Of a stretch of DNA of 64,000 nucleotides, positions 23,297 through 36,345 are shown in pieces. How positions within the stretch are numbered: position 1 is the first letter of the stretch; the number at the start of each line of letters is the position of its first letter. The notes beneath the pieces were generated by a model. It made no database searches, had not been told where the DNA came from, and saw only the letters and a program-made list of their open reading frames with translations. The translations under genes and the position numbers were made by a program. The DNA is taken from positions 25,263,637 to 25,327,636 of the forward strand of contig NC_083339.1 in NCBI RefSeq assembly GCF_019175385.1. The letters run 5' to 3'. The stretch comes from Lycium barbarum (Eukaryota > Streptophyta > Magnoliopsida > Solanales > Solanaceae).

Positions 23297-25200
23297 CTAA
23301 GGAAAAAAGAGTACAGCGTGTATTATATTCCCCCTGATTAAAATATTACTTAATTCTCGAAGATGACGCACCCACATCTTGTATACCGGCCTCTCAAATG
23401 TCGAGGTTGGTAATGCTTTAGTGTATACATCTGTCAAATTACCAATCGAGCGTATTTGTTGAATATCTACTTCACCTTTTTGTTGAAGATCACTTCTGGA
23501 AAAGAACTTTGACGAAATGTGTTGTATTCTGTCTCCTTTGTTATATCCTTCTTTCAGTTGAGCTATGCAAGCTCCGTACAATATTTTTGAAATATTCATT
23601 TCCAAATAAACATCATACTATTGCAAAATGTGCGCAATTATTGACTCAACCAAACACATTCCTGACTTGCTTTGTAAGTTGCTATCACCTTGGCAGGTTT
23701 TGAATAAGTATCAATAATTGACTTCCATATAGATCGTCATAATGTGGCAGTATCCTTACATACAAATCGGTAACTCGCTTGAAGAACAAACTTCATGTAA
23801 TAATAAAAATAATGTCCTGCATTTTACATAATCAACAAAACCTTGATAATATTTGTTAGAATAAACAAATCTATATCAATAATTTCTTTTGTAGAATATA
23901 ATCAATCATGATTCAATATACCCATCATTTTCATTAGGTCTAAATTATATATTATATCTAGCGACACCATAACCATCGGGGTAATCAATGGAATTGCACC
24001 CATATAAAGATTTGTTGAAGCTTTATTTTTGTGAACCTTAAATGCTTCAAACCAATTTAAATCCCTACGAATTTTTTTTCGTTGTCTGTATAGCCATATT
24101 GACAACGATTAATTATACGCATTCAAAATTTTCATGTATTGCTAGAATGATAAGAAACCCCATTGCATCCACCATAGGAGAATACATACATCTCCAGATA
24201 ATAATGGCAGGACTTTTGCGAAAAGCCTTTATGCCACAAGGCACAAGCCGTACTTTATATTTACGGTTTTTATTTCTCAATTTACTTTTCGTACAAGAAC
24301 CCATTTGTACCCCCACTGACATTATACCTTGAGGTCCTTGGACTATAAGTCCAAAACATCACTTTTCCAAGTGAAACAAAATATACTTGAACTGCGTATT
24401 TTATCTGGCCAATCATTATATCTGTCCACATTCCTTGACATATTTGAATTCAAAATCCTCATCACCATTATAATGTTGAGCGCTACATTATTTCAAAAAT
24501 ACTGTCGATGGTCATTTGATATCAGTTCCAATGAGACATAATTTATCGAGATCTCTTCATTTTTCATCAATTTCAGGTACCTGAACCTTTCCCAAGGTTT
24601 TATGAAGTATTATGTCGTGGTGCTCTTTTAAAGCACTTGCCTCATTATTATGACCATCTAGATCATTTACTCCTCTCCTTCTTCAAGGAGTTTTATCTTT
24701 TGAACCGATTGGTCTATTGCCATAGACTCTGTCCTTCAAGGACTTTAATTCTAATTGGAGCATCTACAGCTGAAATATAATATTCACTTTTGGGTCAGCA
24801 AATGCGCCTGACAGTTTACTTGAATTATCTTTTCTACGAGGATCATACCAGTGATAATTCATTACATATACCTTATTTTTCAGCCACTTATCATTCCTCC
24901 CCCTAATGTTAGGAAATCTAACATTTACCTCCCAACCTTATTTGGGGACCCATCTCTGTGCATTGTGATGGAGTAATTGAATCATATACCGCACATTCAA
25001 ATTTTTAGATGGAATTATTTGGGAATTTTTATAACTTCTTGGTTTGATGCATACAAGTGCTGCTACATATTACATAACACACCTCATACCAAATTTCTTT
25101 TTGGGAGGTTTGTTCTCATAACCAATTGTTTAGCTATAACTAGAGGCATACAATTTTTGCTAAACCAACTTGGATATGAACCAGCATTATCAACATAATT
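23297..25200 (-). pseudogene. Pol remnants of copia element E: integrase-RT linker, RT, RNase H
   Basis: Read leftward on the minus strand, pieces of copia pol occur in the right order. A linker has NRPIGSKDKTP at about 24690-24722, preceded near 24880-24925 by a FPNIRG phrase. RT follows at 24050-24330 (KYKVRLVPCGI, MYSPMVDAMGFL). The RNase H end is at 23297-23605 (HISSKFFSRSDLQQKGEVDI and LTDVYTKALPTSTFE). Frames change repeatedly and stops are frequent. The catalytic RT motif was not found. The purine tract and the LTR remnant follow at 23126 and 23125. Confidence 0.82.
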
Positions 25201-25358
25201 TCACAGTTTGGAATTGTGCTCTTCATATAACAATTTGAGGAAACTATCTTGCAAAAACCAAATTGCAAGTTGATACCAAATGCACATGTGACCATAACAT
25301 AGATGCATCTATTAAAACCATATAATAGTAAACTGGTCCACATGGTAGGTGAATGGGC

Positions 25359-25360
<2 letters not shown>

Positions 25361-25396
<36 letters not shown>
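25361..25396. repeat. (AT)n microsatellite
   Basis: Eighteen AT units, inside the decayed copia element E. Confidence 0.95.
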
Positions 25397-25399
<3 letters not shown>

Positions 25400-25878
25400 C
25401 TTTTATACGTTCCAAAAATTAGGGGATACAATCCCAACCTTATCTGGTATAATAATCAATTATCATCATGAGAACAAGCAACACAAGAGAATTCTTGAAG
25501 AATCATTTATTTCTTCAATATATACCCACATGAATTCTCAATTATTTTCGCATCACATTTGAACGGGGATGGCCGACCGGTCATGCCAACTTCCGTAACA
25601 TGTGATTCCACCATGCTTGTATCTACGTGGTACAAAATCGGAGGAAAAAATCATTTCACATACATTTTGTTTACCTCCTATAGTTATAGTAATATGAAGA
25701 TATTAAACCTTCCCATAATTTATAGTCTCAATATAATTCATATTTGGCCAATGCCTTTGAAACGTAAAAAGTTTCTTTTGAGACTTACTACAACACCAAT
25801 AGTATGAGCAATTTCATTTCTCCGGCTATAACAAATCAGCTTTTCCCGAGCTCCTAATTAATTATGTACTATCGCATA

Positions 25879-28657
25879 TGTCACAACCCAATTTGACTAA
25901 GTCTTGCCGGCACTTACCTTTCCCATCTCGGTAAGCGACCCCTCAAGCCAACAATAAATAAGGACATAAATAATTAAATCAAGCAAGCGGAATAAAATTA
26001 TTACGTAAGTCTCACAATAATATATAATAGAAATAGTGCGGAATAAGGAAAATAGCCTCAGGGTCTGATCTAAGTCATACAAGAGCATCTAAATGAAATA
26101 ATGCAAGTCTGGAGTATAATAATACACAATCTGTCTATGTCTCAGAGTAGAAAAGTAAGACATAATAATAAGAGGAGTCTTCAAGGCGGCGAACGACTCG
26201 TGCTCACCCTGGAAAATCGATGCTAATGCTGAAGGCGACTATCTGCCACAGGAGAGGGAGGAAGACCCAACCTGGTACTCTGCATTCATAAAAGAATGCA
26301 ACAAGTGCAGATTAGTACAAAACTACAGTACTGGTAGGTATCATAGGCCGACTAAATATAGCTAACATAATTCAGACAATAAAGCAAGATAGGCAGATAA
26401 ATCAACAAGTATAAGTCAAACATAATCGAACCAAGTACACGTCATCGCCTAAGTAGAGCATCGAATCCCAAATGCGCCAAGTCTCAATATATCCAATCCG
26501 AATCCAACATCACAAGTAAACGCACCAACTCATCTCAATATAGGCCGTGATGCAATGCAACGCAATAATGTATGAATGCAATGCAATGCAATAATGTATG
26601 AATGCAATGCAATGCCATGCAAATGCTGTGAACACATGTACTCTGGACGAAAGTATCGATGACTCGGTAACACAACCCAACGCGGAAGTCTAAGTGCCAC
26701 TCGTCCCGGATCTTTGCCTAACAGAAAGACGAGACCCGGATCTTTTCCCACGGGGTTCTCACCGACACCACCCTGGGGGACCCGCGGAGTCCATGCACTC
26801 ACTCAATCCACGATTCCCAGACTAACATCGGATATCGGACTCTCACGTCACTCTCATTTAAAAATCGAGCCCAGCTCATCACAATGTTTCATCAGGTACC
26901 AACAATGTATCAACAATATATTATGAGAGTGCGTGCAATGTATGTATCAACATTAATAATCAGATCAATACCACAAGTACCAACAAAGGGGTACGCCAAC
27001 AATATATCAGTGTCACAAGTACCAACATGGGTACGCCAACAATATCATGAAAAACTACACAAGTCATATAGATATCTATCCTCGTATCAACGTCACTTGT
27101 AAGATACAACAATATCACAGTCAAGAAGGAACAACAAACTCCAATATCTACTAACAGCACGTGGCATCAAGCCAACACAATAGAACAATCAAGTCACAGC
27201 ACAACGGGGTGGCTAGCCCCAATCACGTAACAGGGCCCAACCTAAGACAATATCTAACTCAACTTCATACCTGAAAGGTTACATGCTTTCTCCGATAATC
27301 TAAATATATGCTTAGCTACACGAAATCTCACCAAGGGTAAGCCATAACCTACCTGGATGGTGGAACAACAAACACCAACAATCATTCTTTTGCCTTGCCC
27401 TTCCACTGAGCCTCAAGATCAAAGAAGTCTAGGCATATTCGAAATCTAGATTAGAAATCATGAATTGATACTAATATTGCTATCATCCAATTTAGGTCAA
27501 GTCTAACCCTAGAATTTGGGGCAACGGGGCCCACAAGGTAAAAATGGGAAATTCGAGAGTAAAATATCAAATTAAGTACTAGGTGATCATAACCCAACAA
27601 CTAATTGCTAATTTAACTCATGTATTCACCTAATTTCGAAATTCAAGGAAAACCCCCAATTTTAGGTATAAACCCTAACTCTTTGATTCAAGAATTCAAT
27701 ACTAATAATTGAAGATCTATGATTAACAACCTTAAATTCATCAAAATATAGCATAAACTCCGTTGATTTCATCATTAATAAGCCTAGATATAAAATCCAT
27801 CACAACCCATTTTTTATCTTCCATTACTAAGGGCTAACAAGGAAAGAGGAATCCTTAAGATGATTAGGATAAATGAAATAGCAAGAGGATTAGGAGAGCT
27901 TACCACTAAGAATCGTCTCCAATAATCTCCAAGAACAGTCCCTAAGAGCTATATTTTCATGATGGTATCAAATGATAGACTAAGGCTTTTAACACTTCAT
28001 TAAATGAACTCAATGCTCGTCACCCGCTTTGGCGATGCTATGGCCGCTCCAGCGGTGTCATGACCGCTACAGTGGTCAAGCCCAAATGGCATGGACCGCT
28101 CCAATGGCAGGGTGACCGGTCTAGCGGTACCGCTGCCGCGGTGCTGGTGCCACTAAAGCGGGCACTAGACACCAGAAACTTACCAAGTTTTCACACTTCA
28201 ACCCGATTTTTTGACTAATTCCCGAGACTATCTGCTCACATTCCACATACATAGACAAACATAAAAACACGCTACGAACGTTCTCCTGGCCTCAGAATAT
28301 CCAACGGAGGTCTCGTTGACCGAGTCAACCCCCGATAACTTAATTTCAATTTCCCAACCCAAGTTCCAAAATGCATCCGGGTGCATTGGGAACCGAACCA
28401 GATATACACACAAGTTCTAAATGACCATGTGAACCTCTCAGAATCGACGAATTTTTGAAAAAGGTCTGTTTACCCAAAAGTCAACTTTGAGTCAACTCTT
28501 TTTCGCTTAAAGCCCATATTTCACAGAAAGTCGCCTGAATCAAGTCTAGACACCTCGGGAAGCATGTCAACGGTTCCTTGGGTCAAAAGTGAGCTAGCCA
28601 AGCTTGGAAAGGGGAGAAAATACCGGAAAGACTATAACGATCAAACGAGTCGTTACA
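25879..28657 (-). mobile_element. Solo gypsy LTR inserted in copia element E
   Basis: On the minus strand it starts TGTAACGACTCG at 28657 and ends GGGTTGTGACA at 25879; 2,779 bp. Flanks are GCATA (25874-25878) and ACATA (28658-28662), four of five bases alike. It has the features shared by the family: a GC-rich cluster of CCGCT...AGCGG words at 28018-28160, a (TGCAT)n-like array at 26550-26622, and the end motif GGTAAGTGCCGGCA. No coding sequence and no primer site follow it, so it is a solo LTR. Confidence 0.85.
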
Positions 28658-28662
28658 ACATA

Positions 28663-29127
28663 TTTCATAATACCATCGGTATGTTGAACATCCCCTTTAA
28701 GGGAATAATTGTCATTATGATCATGGCCAAAACCTTTATAAGCAAGACTTATTTCTTACTTTTACCCTTCGTTAATTCATAATATGTAAAACACGCCACA
28801 AAACTTATGACGTACTAAACACGTGACCAATGACCGTTTATGCCGAAAAAAAGTTTATTTTTTCCTCTCAAACATCTCGTAGAGGTGAGTTATGGTATCT
28901 ATTCAACCATACAGGAGCACGTCCTTAAGAATAATGGTACACATTTACTTCAAAAATTGGCGAGCATTCTCTTCAAGGAATGAACTATAATCATATATAC
29001 GTGCTTCATCAATTTTCCATTATAAGCCCATTGTATTTATCATATTCATAAACCCACCTCGACATTACTTTGAAATTGTATTACTTTCTTTTGATGGTGG
29101 TATTATATAATTTTATCAAATTAGGTT
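28663..29127 (-). other. Fragment of copia element E between two solo LTRs
   Basis: About 465 bases without an open frame. By position it belongs to element E. I cannot match it to a domain. Confidence 0.5.
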
Positions 29128-32100
29128 TGTCACGACCCTAATTACCGATCGTGCGGGCACCTACCTTATTATTACTAGTAGGCGAAAACTTACCCATTAA
29201 TCCATTAATCATTAGCCAGTTTCAACTTCTTTAATCTTTTATACTAAAACATGTAAATGAATATATAGTCTACCAAGTCATATTTAATAAATGATACAAG
29301 TGCTGAAATCTAACTATTACACCCCCAAAATCTGAAAGTCATCGTACAAGGACTCTAACTAACAATGTCTAAAGAATGAAGTATATCTCAAATATGATAA
29401 CAAAGAATGTCTGGAATAAAAATAGACATATGGATAGAGAGATCTTCAGGTAGCATGGCATGGATAGAAGCTCACCCTCGGATATGATCGAGCAAACTAG
29501 CTTCAAGATAGAGATGTAATCTGGATGAAATCTCTGGAACACAATCTTCACTCAAAAATGGTGCAGCAAGGTAGTATCAGTACAAACACTATGTACCGGT
29601 AAGCATCATAGGCCGACTAAGAGTAGTTCACGCATATAAGCATAAAATCAACAAAATAAACAGATAGGCAGTTAATACTCAAATCCAAGCCACAGAATAT
29701 CCCATAACAGAGTCATAACCTAAGATGAAGCTTCTAAACCACAAGTCTGTCAAATTTCAATAACCTCACCTGATAATCACAAGTCCAAGTTCCTTTCCTA
29801 GGTAGAGTCACTAATCCACAATTTAACTCAGTCAATGCTCATATCAATACCACAATAGTTGTTTCAACAAACATACCAAAATAAAAAACAATGAGCCATA
29901 TAATAATGTAGAATAAAACATAATGATATGCCATGCAAAATATGATGACGTGCAATGCAATGCACTGGCCAATCACTCGAACTGTACACACAAGCTAACT
30001 GATGTCATTGCTCAGTAGTCATGACCTGCAGGGGACCCATGGTGTCCATGTACCACTCGTTCCGGAACACTCCTCGGACCCGATCCATAAATCCTCCGCC
30101 CCGGAAAGAACCTCGGTCACGGATCCACATCATGTATCACTCGTTCCGGAACACTCCTCGGACCCGAGTCACTTATTGCCCTCCGCCCGAAATTTATCTC
30201 GGACTCGAGCTTATACACCCTCCGTTCTGAAAAGAGCCTCGAACCCGGAGCCACTTGATTATACAAGAAACACTGTCACATTCCTCTTAAGGAGCAATTA
30301 TTAAGTAGTATATTATTTTCATTGAGAAGATCATATTAGCTTCTCACAACAATTGTCATCAATTTGTATCACAAGTTCATCAAGAAGATTATATTAACTT
30401 CTGCACAATTTCACATCACAATGTATGTCTCAATGTAATTCAGTTCATTAGTATGTATGGACTATGAACAATCAACAATATCAATGTCTAACACAAGGCA
30501 TCATGCCACAAGTCTTCCAAACTATTTCAATCATGCATGAGTGTATGAATGCATAAATAAGTGTAAACGTGGTAAATCAATACAAGCCAATAAAGCAACA
30601 GTGAAGGTACAAGTCACAAAGCCAAAAGTCATATCAAGACTTGGATCAACTCAGCCATGAAATGAATCATACAATCGTCACACCCAACATAATAGTCTAT
30701 GTCCCTCTTTACTTCCTCATATAGCAAGTACGCCTCACAACTAAGTCATGTATCACCACGAAGTTCCACTTTTCTATATATTATCATCAACGGTAACCCA
30801 TACATCAAGTGTTCATCTACGTATTATCGTAAATATATAAATCACAATTCAGGTCTAAACTCAATATTCCTTCCTTTCTCCGATGATATGTGTCACAATA
30901 AGAGAGAATTGAGTACAACACAATAGTTCAGGTAATAAGTCTACTCACAATAACGGGGCAACAAGCCACCACCAACAACAATAAACCTAATAGAAATCCA
31001 TCCCAAATCGCCACAGTATGAATACAACTACACCTCATATTTCAGTACATAAGTAATGGCGATGAGCCCAAACAACAACCTAGCTACTATCCAACCCAAA
31101 CACCATGTCTGAAGACCTAATCATGCTTTCTCCCATCAATTCTACACAATACATACGTTTCGCTAATCAAAGTCTAACTAAAGTAAGCCATAACCTACCT
31201 GGAATGCAGAACAGGAGCCACGAACTACTCCACACGAGCCTTCTATTTCTGAAGCGCCTCATAACGATCAAAGTCTAACAATATGATGCTAAGTAAGCAA
31301 CAATCCATGTATGCAAACAAAAACGACAATTTAGGGAAGAAGACCCACTTACTTCTACCCTCTTCAATGGATGAAACCATCCTTTAATGGTGAATTTGTC
31401 ATAACTTCTATCTCTACAATCATTAACCTTCAATTCAAGGGTTTCTAATCAATTTTACCCTTTCCAACAGATTTTAGAACAAAGATTCTATTTTTATTAG
31501 AACCCTAAGTCTCAACATGCAATTTCAATCATAAGAAATCAAATTCCTTTCCTAGAAAGTGATAATATATACACCTATATGATTAATCAACAATAAAATA
31601 AACAACCCACCAATTATTTAAGGGTTTACTAATTCTAGGATTTTCATCCACCATTGATGGACCTCTTAGAATAATCATGGAGCTTGAAGAAGAAGGGAAA
31701 AGGAATAAATAAAGATGGGAACTTACCCTCCAAGATGCTTTCATCAATGAATGGGATGAATTTTCCTCTTTCTCTCTTGAAAACTGACTTTGGGGTCTTC
31801 GGGTTAAGGGTTCGAGGTTGGAGAATTAAAATAGAGGTTTCTGGCCCCGCTGGCCACTGTGGCGGTCTCCAGACCACTGCAGCGGTCCCGCTATAGCGGC
31901 CTCTTGGTCGCTATAGCGGTTATGTTGGTCAGGTCCGCACTAAAATGGTCATAACTCCCTCATCCGGAGGCCAAACGCGTCGATTCTTTTTCCTATAGCT
32001 TCGTAATTTCGATACGGATCTAATGGTTCAGACCTCACTCAAAAAAAAAGGTCCGATACGCAATCTGGACCTATTTCTATCCACAAACCTCCGTCGAAAA

Positions 32101-32428
32101 CATCGAATACGAGCACGACAAAACCCAAACTCATCTGAAACTCTTCGGAACCTCACCAAAACTTGTGGACAAGTTCAAAATAATCATATTAACATGTTGG
32201 AACATTCAAAACATTGACACAGGGTCATCCTAACCCGACGTTGACCGTGGTCAACTCTAACTCGCTAACTTAACTAGCTTCTCCCTCAAAGACTCAATTT
32301 ACACTCAAACCTTGCGGAGACCAACCCAATGACTTCATTAAGTCATAGATCATACTAACGGGACTTGGGGAAGAGGTCAACAAGGTTAAATGGGTCAAAA
32401 CACTATAACGACTAAACGGGTCGTTACA
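29128..32428 (-). mobile_element. Second solo gypsy LTR inserted in copia element E
   Basis: It starts TGTAACGACCCGTTTAG at 32428 and ends GGGTCGTGACA at 29128; 3,301 bp. It is related to the LTR at 62992-64000 (shared GTTATAGTG, then conserved text for over 100 bases). It contains GC-rich CCGCTATAGCGG-like words at 31846-31925 and a short GCAATGCAATGCA array near 29951. A block near 30045-30250 repeats CTCGTTCCGGAACACTCC. Flanks AGGTT and AGATC match poorly, so the target repeat has decayed or the borders are off by a few bases. Confidence 0.8.
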
Positions 32429-34148
32429 AGATCGCACATCAACCGTGTGCCAAATTATCTTTCATACCATATTGATGATAAAAATTAGCTTCACCTTTAG
32501 AAGGACCATTTTGAGAACCCATAATGTTCTTCCTCTTATATTACCACAATGATGATTAACATTAGTTTGTCCTTTACCACGTCCCGTTCATTCGTTTAAC
32601 CACTTGTTTTCATTTACACTTATTATGCACTGCTACCACATTCCCCTCACGGAATGGAGCATATCAAGTGAGATGGGCTTCATGATTTTTCATTAAATCC
32701 CCATCATTTTACCTTAGTCATCATTACATCATCCATTCAATGAGACTTGAACCCAACATCTTATATTATTATCATAGGTATATCAGGACTCAAACCTGAT
32801 GTGTCTTACCCTCTTTAGTGCGATGGAACTTGAATCCACCTTCTTGCCCTTAACCAATGGCATAATAGGCCAAAATACATTGAAACTCACTCTCGAGCCT
32901 TTAAAAATATATATTACCATCGCCGATGATTATAGAAGCATATTTAGTCATAATAATGCTTTGAGAGTTTTTCCACCTCTCGTGGTTATAAATGCAAAAT
33001 AAGTTTCTCATAATTAGCACTTGAAAGGAAATCAACATGAAAATCTGCCTCTCTATTCTTCAATTCTTTTCTGAAACGAGAAATTGTTAGCATAACATAA
33101 ATCAATGTGTAAAGCCGTTAGAGTAAAATAAGCCAATGTGTTCTACCCCTTAAATAGCACATATTTAATAAATAAATTTTTAGCATGTCGGAGAAATTCA
33201 AAGTAAGGCCAAACAGAGACTTGAAATATAATGGGTTATGGGTAAGACCGTCACCAACCTAGTAGTAGTAATTATGTCTCATAACCTTCCTTGTGTTCCT
33301 TTCCCATGATGGTGTAGATTTAGATGACAGTCTACTCAAAAGAATTAATCTCATACGTTAGTGTAACAATTAATGCAATAAAACTAGAAATTACCAGAAG
33401 CATAACTTTCTTCTTAAATCGAGAATTAAAACTAAATCCTTTTCGAAAACGTATGTTAGTGAATGGACAGTGCAAGACGTGCGTGCATATAATAACCAGA
33501 CATGTGTGCACTTATGAATTATATAATTTCATCCCTTTCTTTATAACGTGACACAATGCTTAATTATAGATAATTAAAACCAAAAGAAGTGGATTATACC
33601 TATGCACAGAAACAAAGCTATAGCACCAGTAATTGTTGAATGAAACATACCTCACCTTCTATACTTAAATTCAGTTATACAAAATCACACCAGAACTCCG
33701 AAATTTACTTTTGGAGCTGATGATTGGTAGCAGTACTCATATCTATGATACATCTAAATTTTAATAGATATTAACACAAAAAAAAAAAAAAATACATGAG
33801 AAGTGTGGAAATTAAAGAAAAATATTACTGGCATATGCAAATAATGATCTGATAAGCTGTATTATCCTAATGTACTTATATATTAATTTTAGCGATCTGC
33901 AATCATATAAGTCTAGTAATCTTATTAGATCTCTACTGGAACTTGTTAGAATCGATTAGTAGGAAATTTGAACACATGTTTTGATATAGTAAACTGGATA
34001 TGTGCGGATATGTAAAAATGCATAGACTCTTACCATGACATGTGAAGAATGATCAACAAACAATTACCTTGCAAGTTGCAACCGAAAGGGTTTGAGGAGC
34101 CCAAATCATGAAAATAACTACCACCGATTCTTGACGAAGAATGAGCAA
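32429..34148 (-). pseudogene. 5' portion of copia element E (gag region), highly degenerate
   Basis: By position this should hold leader and gag. I see no reading frame longer than about 75 codons and no intact zinc knuckle. Assignment rests only on its place between the 5' LTR and the pol remnants. Confidence 0.5.
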
Positions 34149-34163
34149 TTCGTGCTGATAACG
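34149..34163 (-). other. Candidate primer-binding site of copia element E
   Basis: CGTTATCAGCACGAA on the minus strand directly follows the end of the 5' LTR. It is not the usual tRNA-Met TGGTATCAGAGC, but shares ATCAG with it. Confidence 0.5.
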
Positions 34164-34502
34164 TGTTATAAAACTAAGCTAAAAGAGTAACATTATTAAA
34201 GAATGAAAACAATAGAAATAAAGAGACAAGAGAGGAGAGCTTTCTTATTCATCCAAATGTGTTTCAAGTATCCAACCATTACATTCAATCTATTTATAGG
34301 AATACATTGAGAACACCAAAGGGTGTGTCATAAACATGGATAATAACATTTGGGGGCTTATAGAAATAAAGTGGGGGAGTAGTGGTCATGAAGTAATGGG
34401 AGTTACTTCTACAAGAGTTATCAACATGGAGGAGGTGGGACATAATGGTGAAGAGTAGTGGGGGGAACTACATGGACATCCACATTAATATATTTCATAG
34501 CA
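34164..34502 (-). mobile_element. 5' LTR of copia element E
   Basis: It is 339 bp. On the minus strand it starts TGCTATGAAATATATTAATG (TGTTATG in the other LTR) and ends TTTATAACA. TGTTAT and ATAACA are inverted copies, as expected of LTR ends. The start matches the remnant at 23081-23125. Confidence 0.82.
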
Positions 34503-35577
34503 ATTTTTCTTTTATCTCCTTTTTTGAGTATTGTTTTCCATTTCTCTCATTCAATTTATTTAACACAATGAAGTAATAAAAAAAAAAAAACAAGTCAGTC
34601 CATTTGCTTTGCCTAACAACCAAATAGCGAATGAAGTCTGAAAGTAGATACGGATCCGTTTTCTTAAGCCCCACGTCGCTTAGCACTTAACTATCATTTG
34701 CAGTAAAAAATTCTCTCCTTCAATTATTTATTTTTCTCCTTTATTTGCTTTAAATATTCAGCTCCATAATTCATATCTAATTACCTATTTAATTCCTACT
34801 ATTAATAATATCCATAACTCTCATGATTTACATATTCATAACCCCCAAATATTTAATTTAAAGTTTAAGATACCTTAGGCTATTCTTCCATTGTTGGCTA
34901 TATAAATTCATGTTTTTGTTTTATGAGACCCTACCCAGAATTTCTTTTTCATTCTATATTTGAATTAGTAATGCTCTTATATCATTACTGTAATATTAGA
35001 TTCATGTTTTAGTTAGGCTCGATGAAGAGGGCTCTTGAATGTTGATTTGTTGTTGGAGGAGGTGTGGACAGGATTTTGGAAAATTATGCACCGATTGATT
35101 TGTATTTTTTTTTCATCTTTTTTTTATGATTATAAGGTCCTAAGGAGGATATGTATGTTACATTTTTTCCTTCTCTATTTATTTTTTGGTCTTTTCTCTC
35201 TATGAAATTATTTTAGTTTGGTTTTCTATAAATTTGTGATTGTCACAACTCTGTATTTTCGTTTGGCCTAAAAAAAAACACCACGTATATAAGTGGCAGA
35301 AATATGGCAACCGGAGTCTCGTTGTTCAATCTAATTTTCTCTCTTTAATCTGACCTATTTGTAAATATAAATTGCAGCATGGTGCGAGGTTTATATTTCC
35401 AAAACATACTTTTAGTTATTAGCCTCAATATATAGTCATTGACGGTTGGCTTGCCAAGGCAAAACTTAATATCAAATATTTATGTGCACAAGCGATATGC
35501 TAAGGTTAAGGACAAAGTTATAACTTCGGATGCGAGTTTTTGTAACTTTGAATACATATGTCGGAAGTTATTTTCAA
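34503..35577. other. Anonymous AT-rich DNA
   Basis: No element end, domain or long open frame. It lies between the copia 5' LTR and the CACTA terminus and may be older host or unrecognised repeat sequence. Confidence 0.45.
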
Positions 35578-35580
35578 ATC

Positions 35581-35610
35581 CACTACTAAAAAACTGCTAA
35601 AAAGCGACAA
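35581..35610 (+). repeat. Terminal inverted repeat of CACTA element
   Basis: Begins CACTACTAAAAAACTGC and runs into AAAAGCGACAAAAA. The partner TIR is outside the window or deleted. Confidence 0.8.
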
Positions 35611-35689
35611 AAAAAATTGATTTTTCCGATCTCACGGGGTCTGTTTCTAAAAAAAAAAAAAAGCGACCTCAAAACCGACCTCAAAAGTA

Positions 35690-36345
35690 GCTCGGGTATG
35701 GGCAGGTCGCAAATAATTAGCGACCTCATGAGTTCGGAAAAAAGCGACCATATGTGGTCAGTACATGATTTCGTCCAAAAAAAAAAAAGGAAAATTAACA
35801 TACCGACCTCATGTGGTCGGTGTATTAAATTATTATTTTTTCAGTAAAAGCATTAACGACCACATGAAGTCAGTAAATTATATTAGTTTTCATTTATTTT
35901 TTCAAGTTGCCGACCTCATGTAGTCAGTATGTTGATTTTAAAAATAAAATAAAATTGTGTGACAGACTAAATGTGGTCGGTTTTATCAAAAATAATTTTT
36001 GTTATTTAACTTTACCAACCACACATAGTCAGAAATTTACGTTAATATATATTTTTTTCTTAAGTGAATCGACCACATGAGGTCGGTAACTATAAATTAA
36101 TGAGTAATGATAATCAAGAAGCGACCTCATGAGGTCGGTTTCTGCAAAATGTAATTTATTGATCGACCTCATGTGGTCAGTTTTTTTAAAATTTGAAAAA
36201 TGGTATGAACAGAACCGACTTCAAGAGGTCGGTTAATTTAAAATCTAAAGATTGATATGAACAGAAAAAAACTCATGTGGTAGGTTTCTTTAAATTATGG
36301 AAAATTAAATTAAGAAAACCGACCTCATGTGGGCGGTTTTCTACA
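35690..36345. repeat. Subterminal palindromic repeat array of CACTA element
   Basis: About 13 copies of a 16-base near-palindrome, GACCTCATGTGGTCGG or its complement, spaced 30-60 bases apart. Clear copies are near 35724, 35806, 35860, 35912, 36070, 36123, 36164 and 36320. In En/Spm such subterminal repeats bind the element's TnpA-type protein; that role is inferred here. Confidence 0.82.

Noticed and set aside
23126..23330. Separate small gene in the region with repeated CTCATTAAAA...CCCTGCAAGGAAACCCC phrases
   Set aside because: It has no frame and lies between copia RNase H and the 3' LTR, as expected for the element's 3' untranslated part.
25879..32428. The two LTRs as the two ends of one short element
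   Set aside because: They differ strongly in sequence, and the 470 bases between them have no primer-binding site or polypurine tract.
34503..35577. Possible host promoter or gene between elements
   Set aside because: Only short frames and AT-rich sequence; nothing recognisable on either strand.
35690..36345. CRISPR-like array
   Set aside because: Repeats are degenerate, irregularly spaced and attached to a CACTA terminus in a plant genome.
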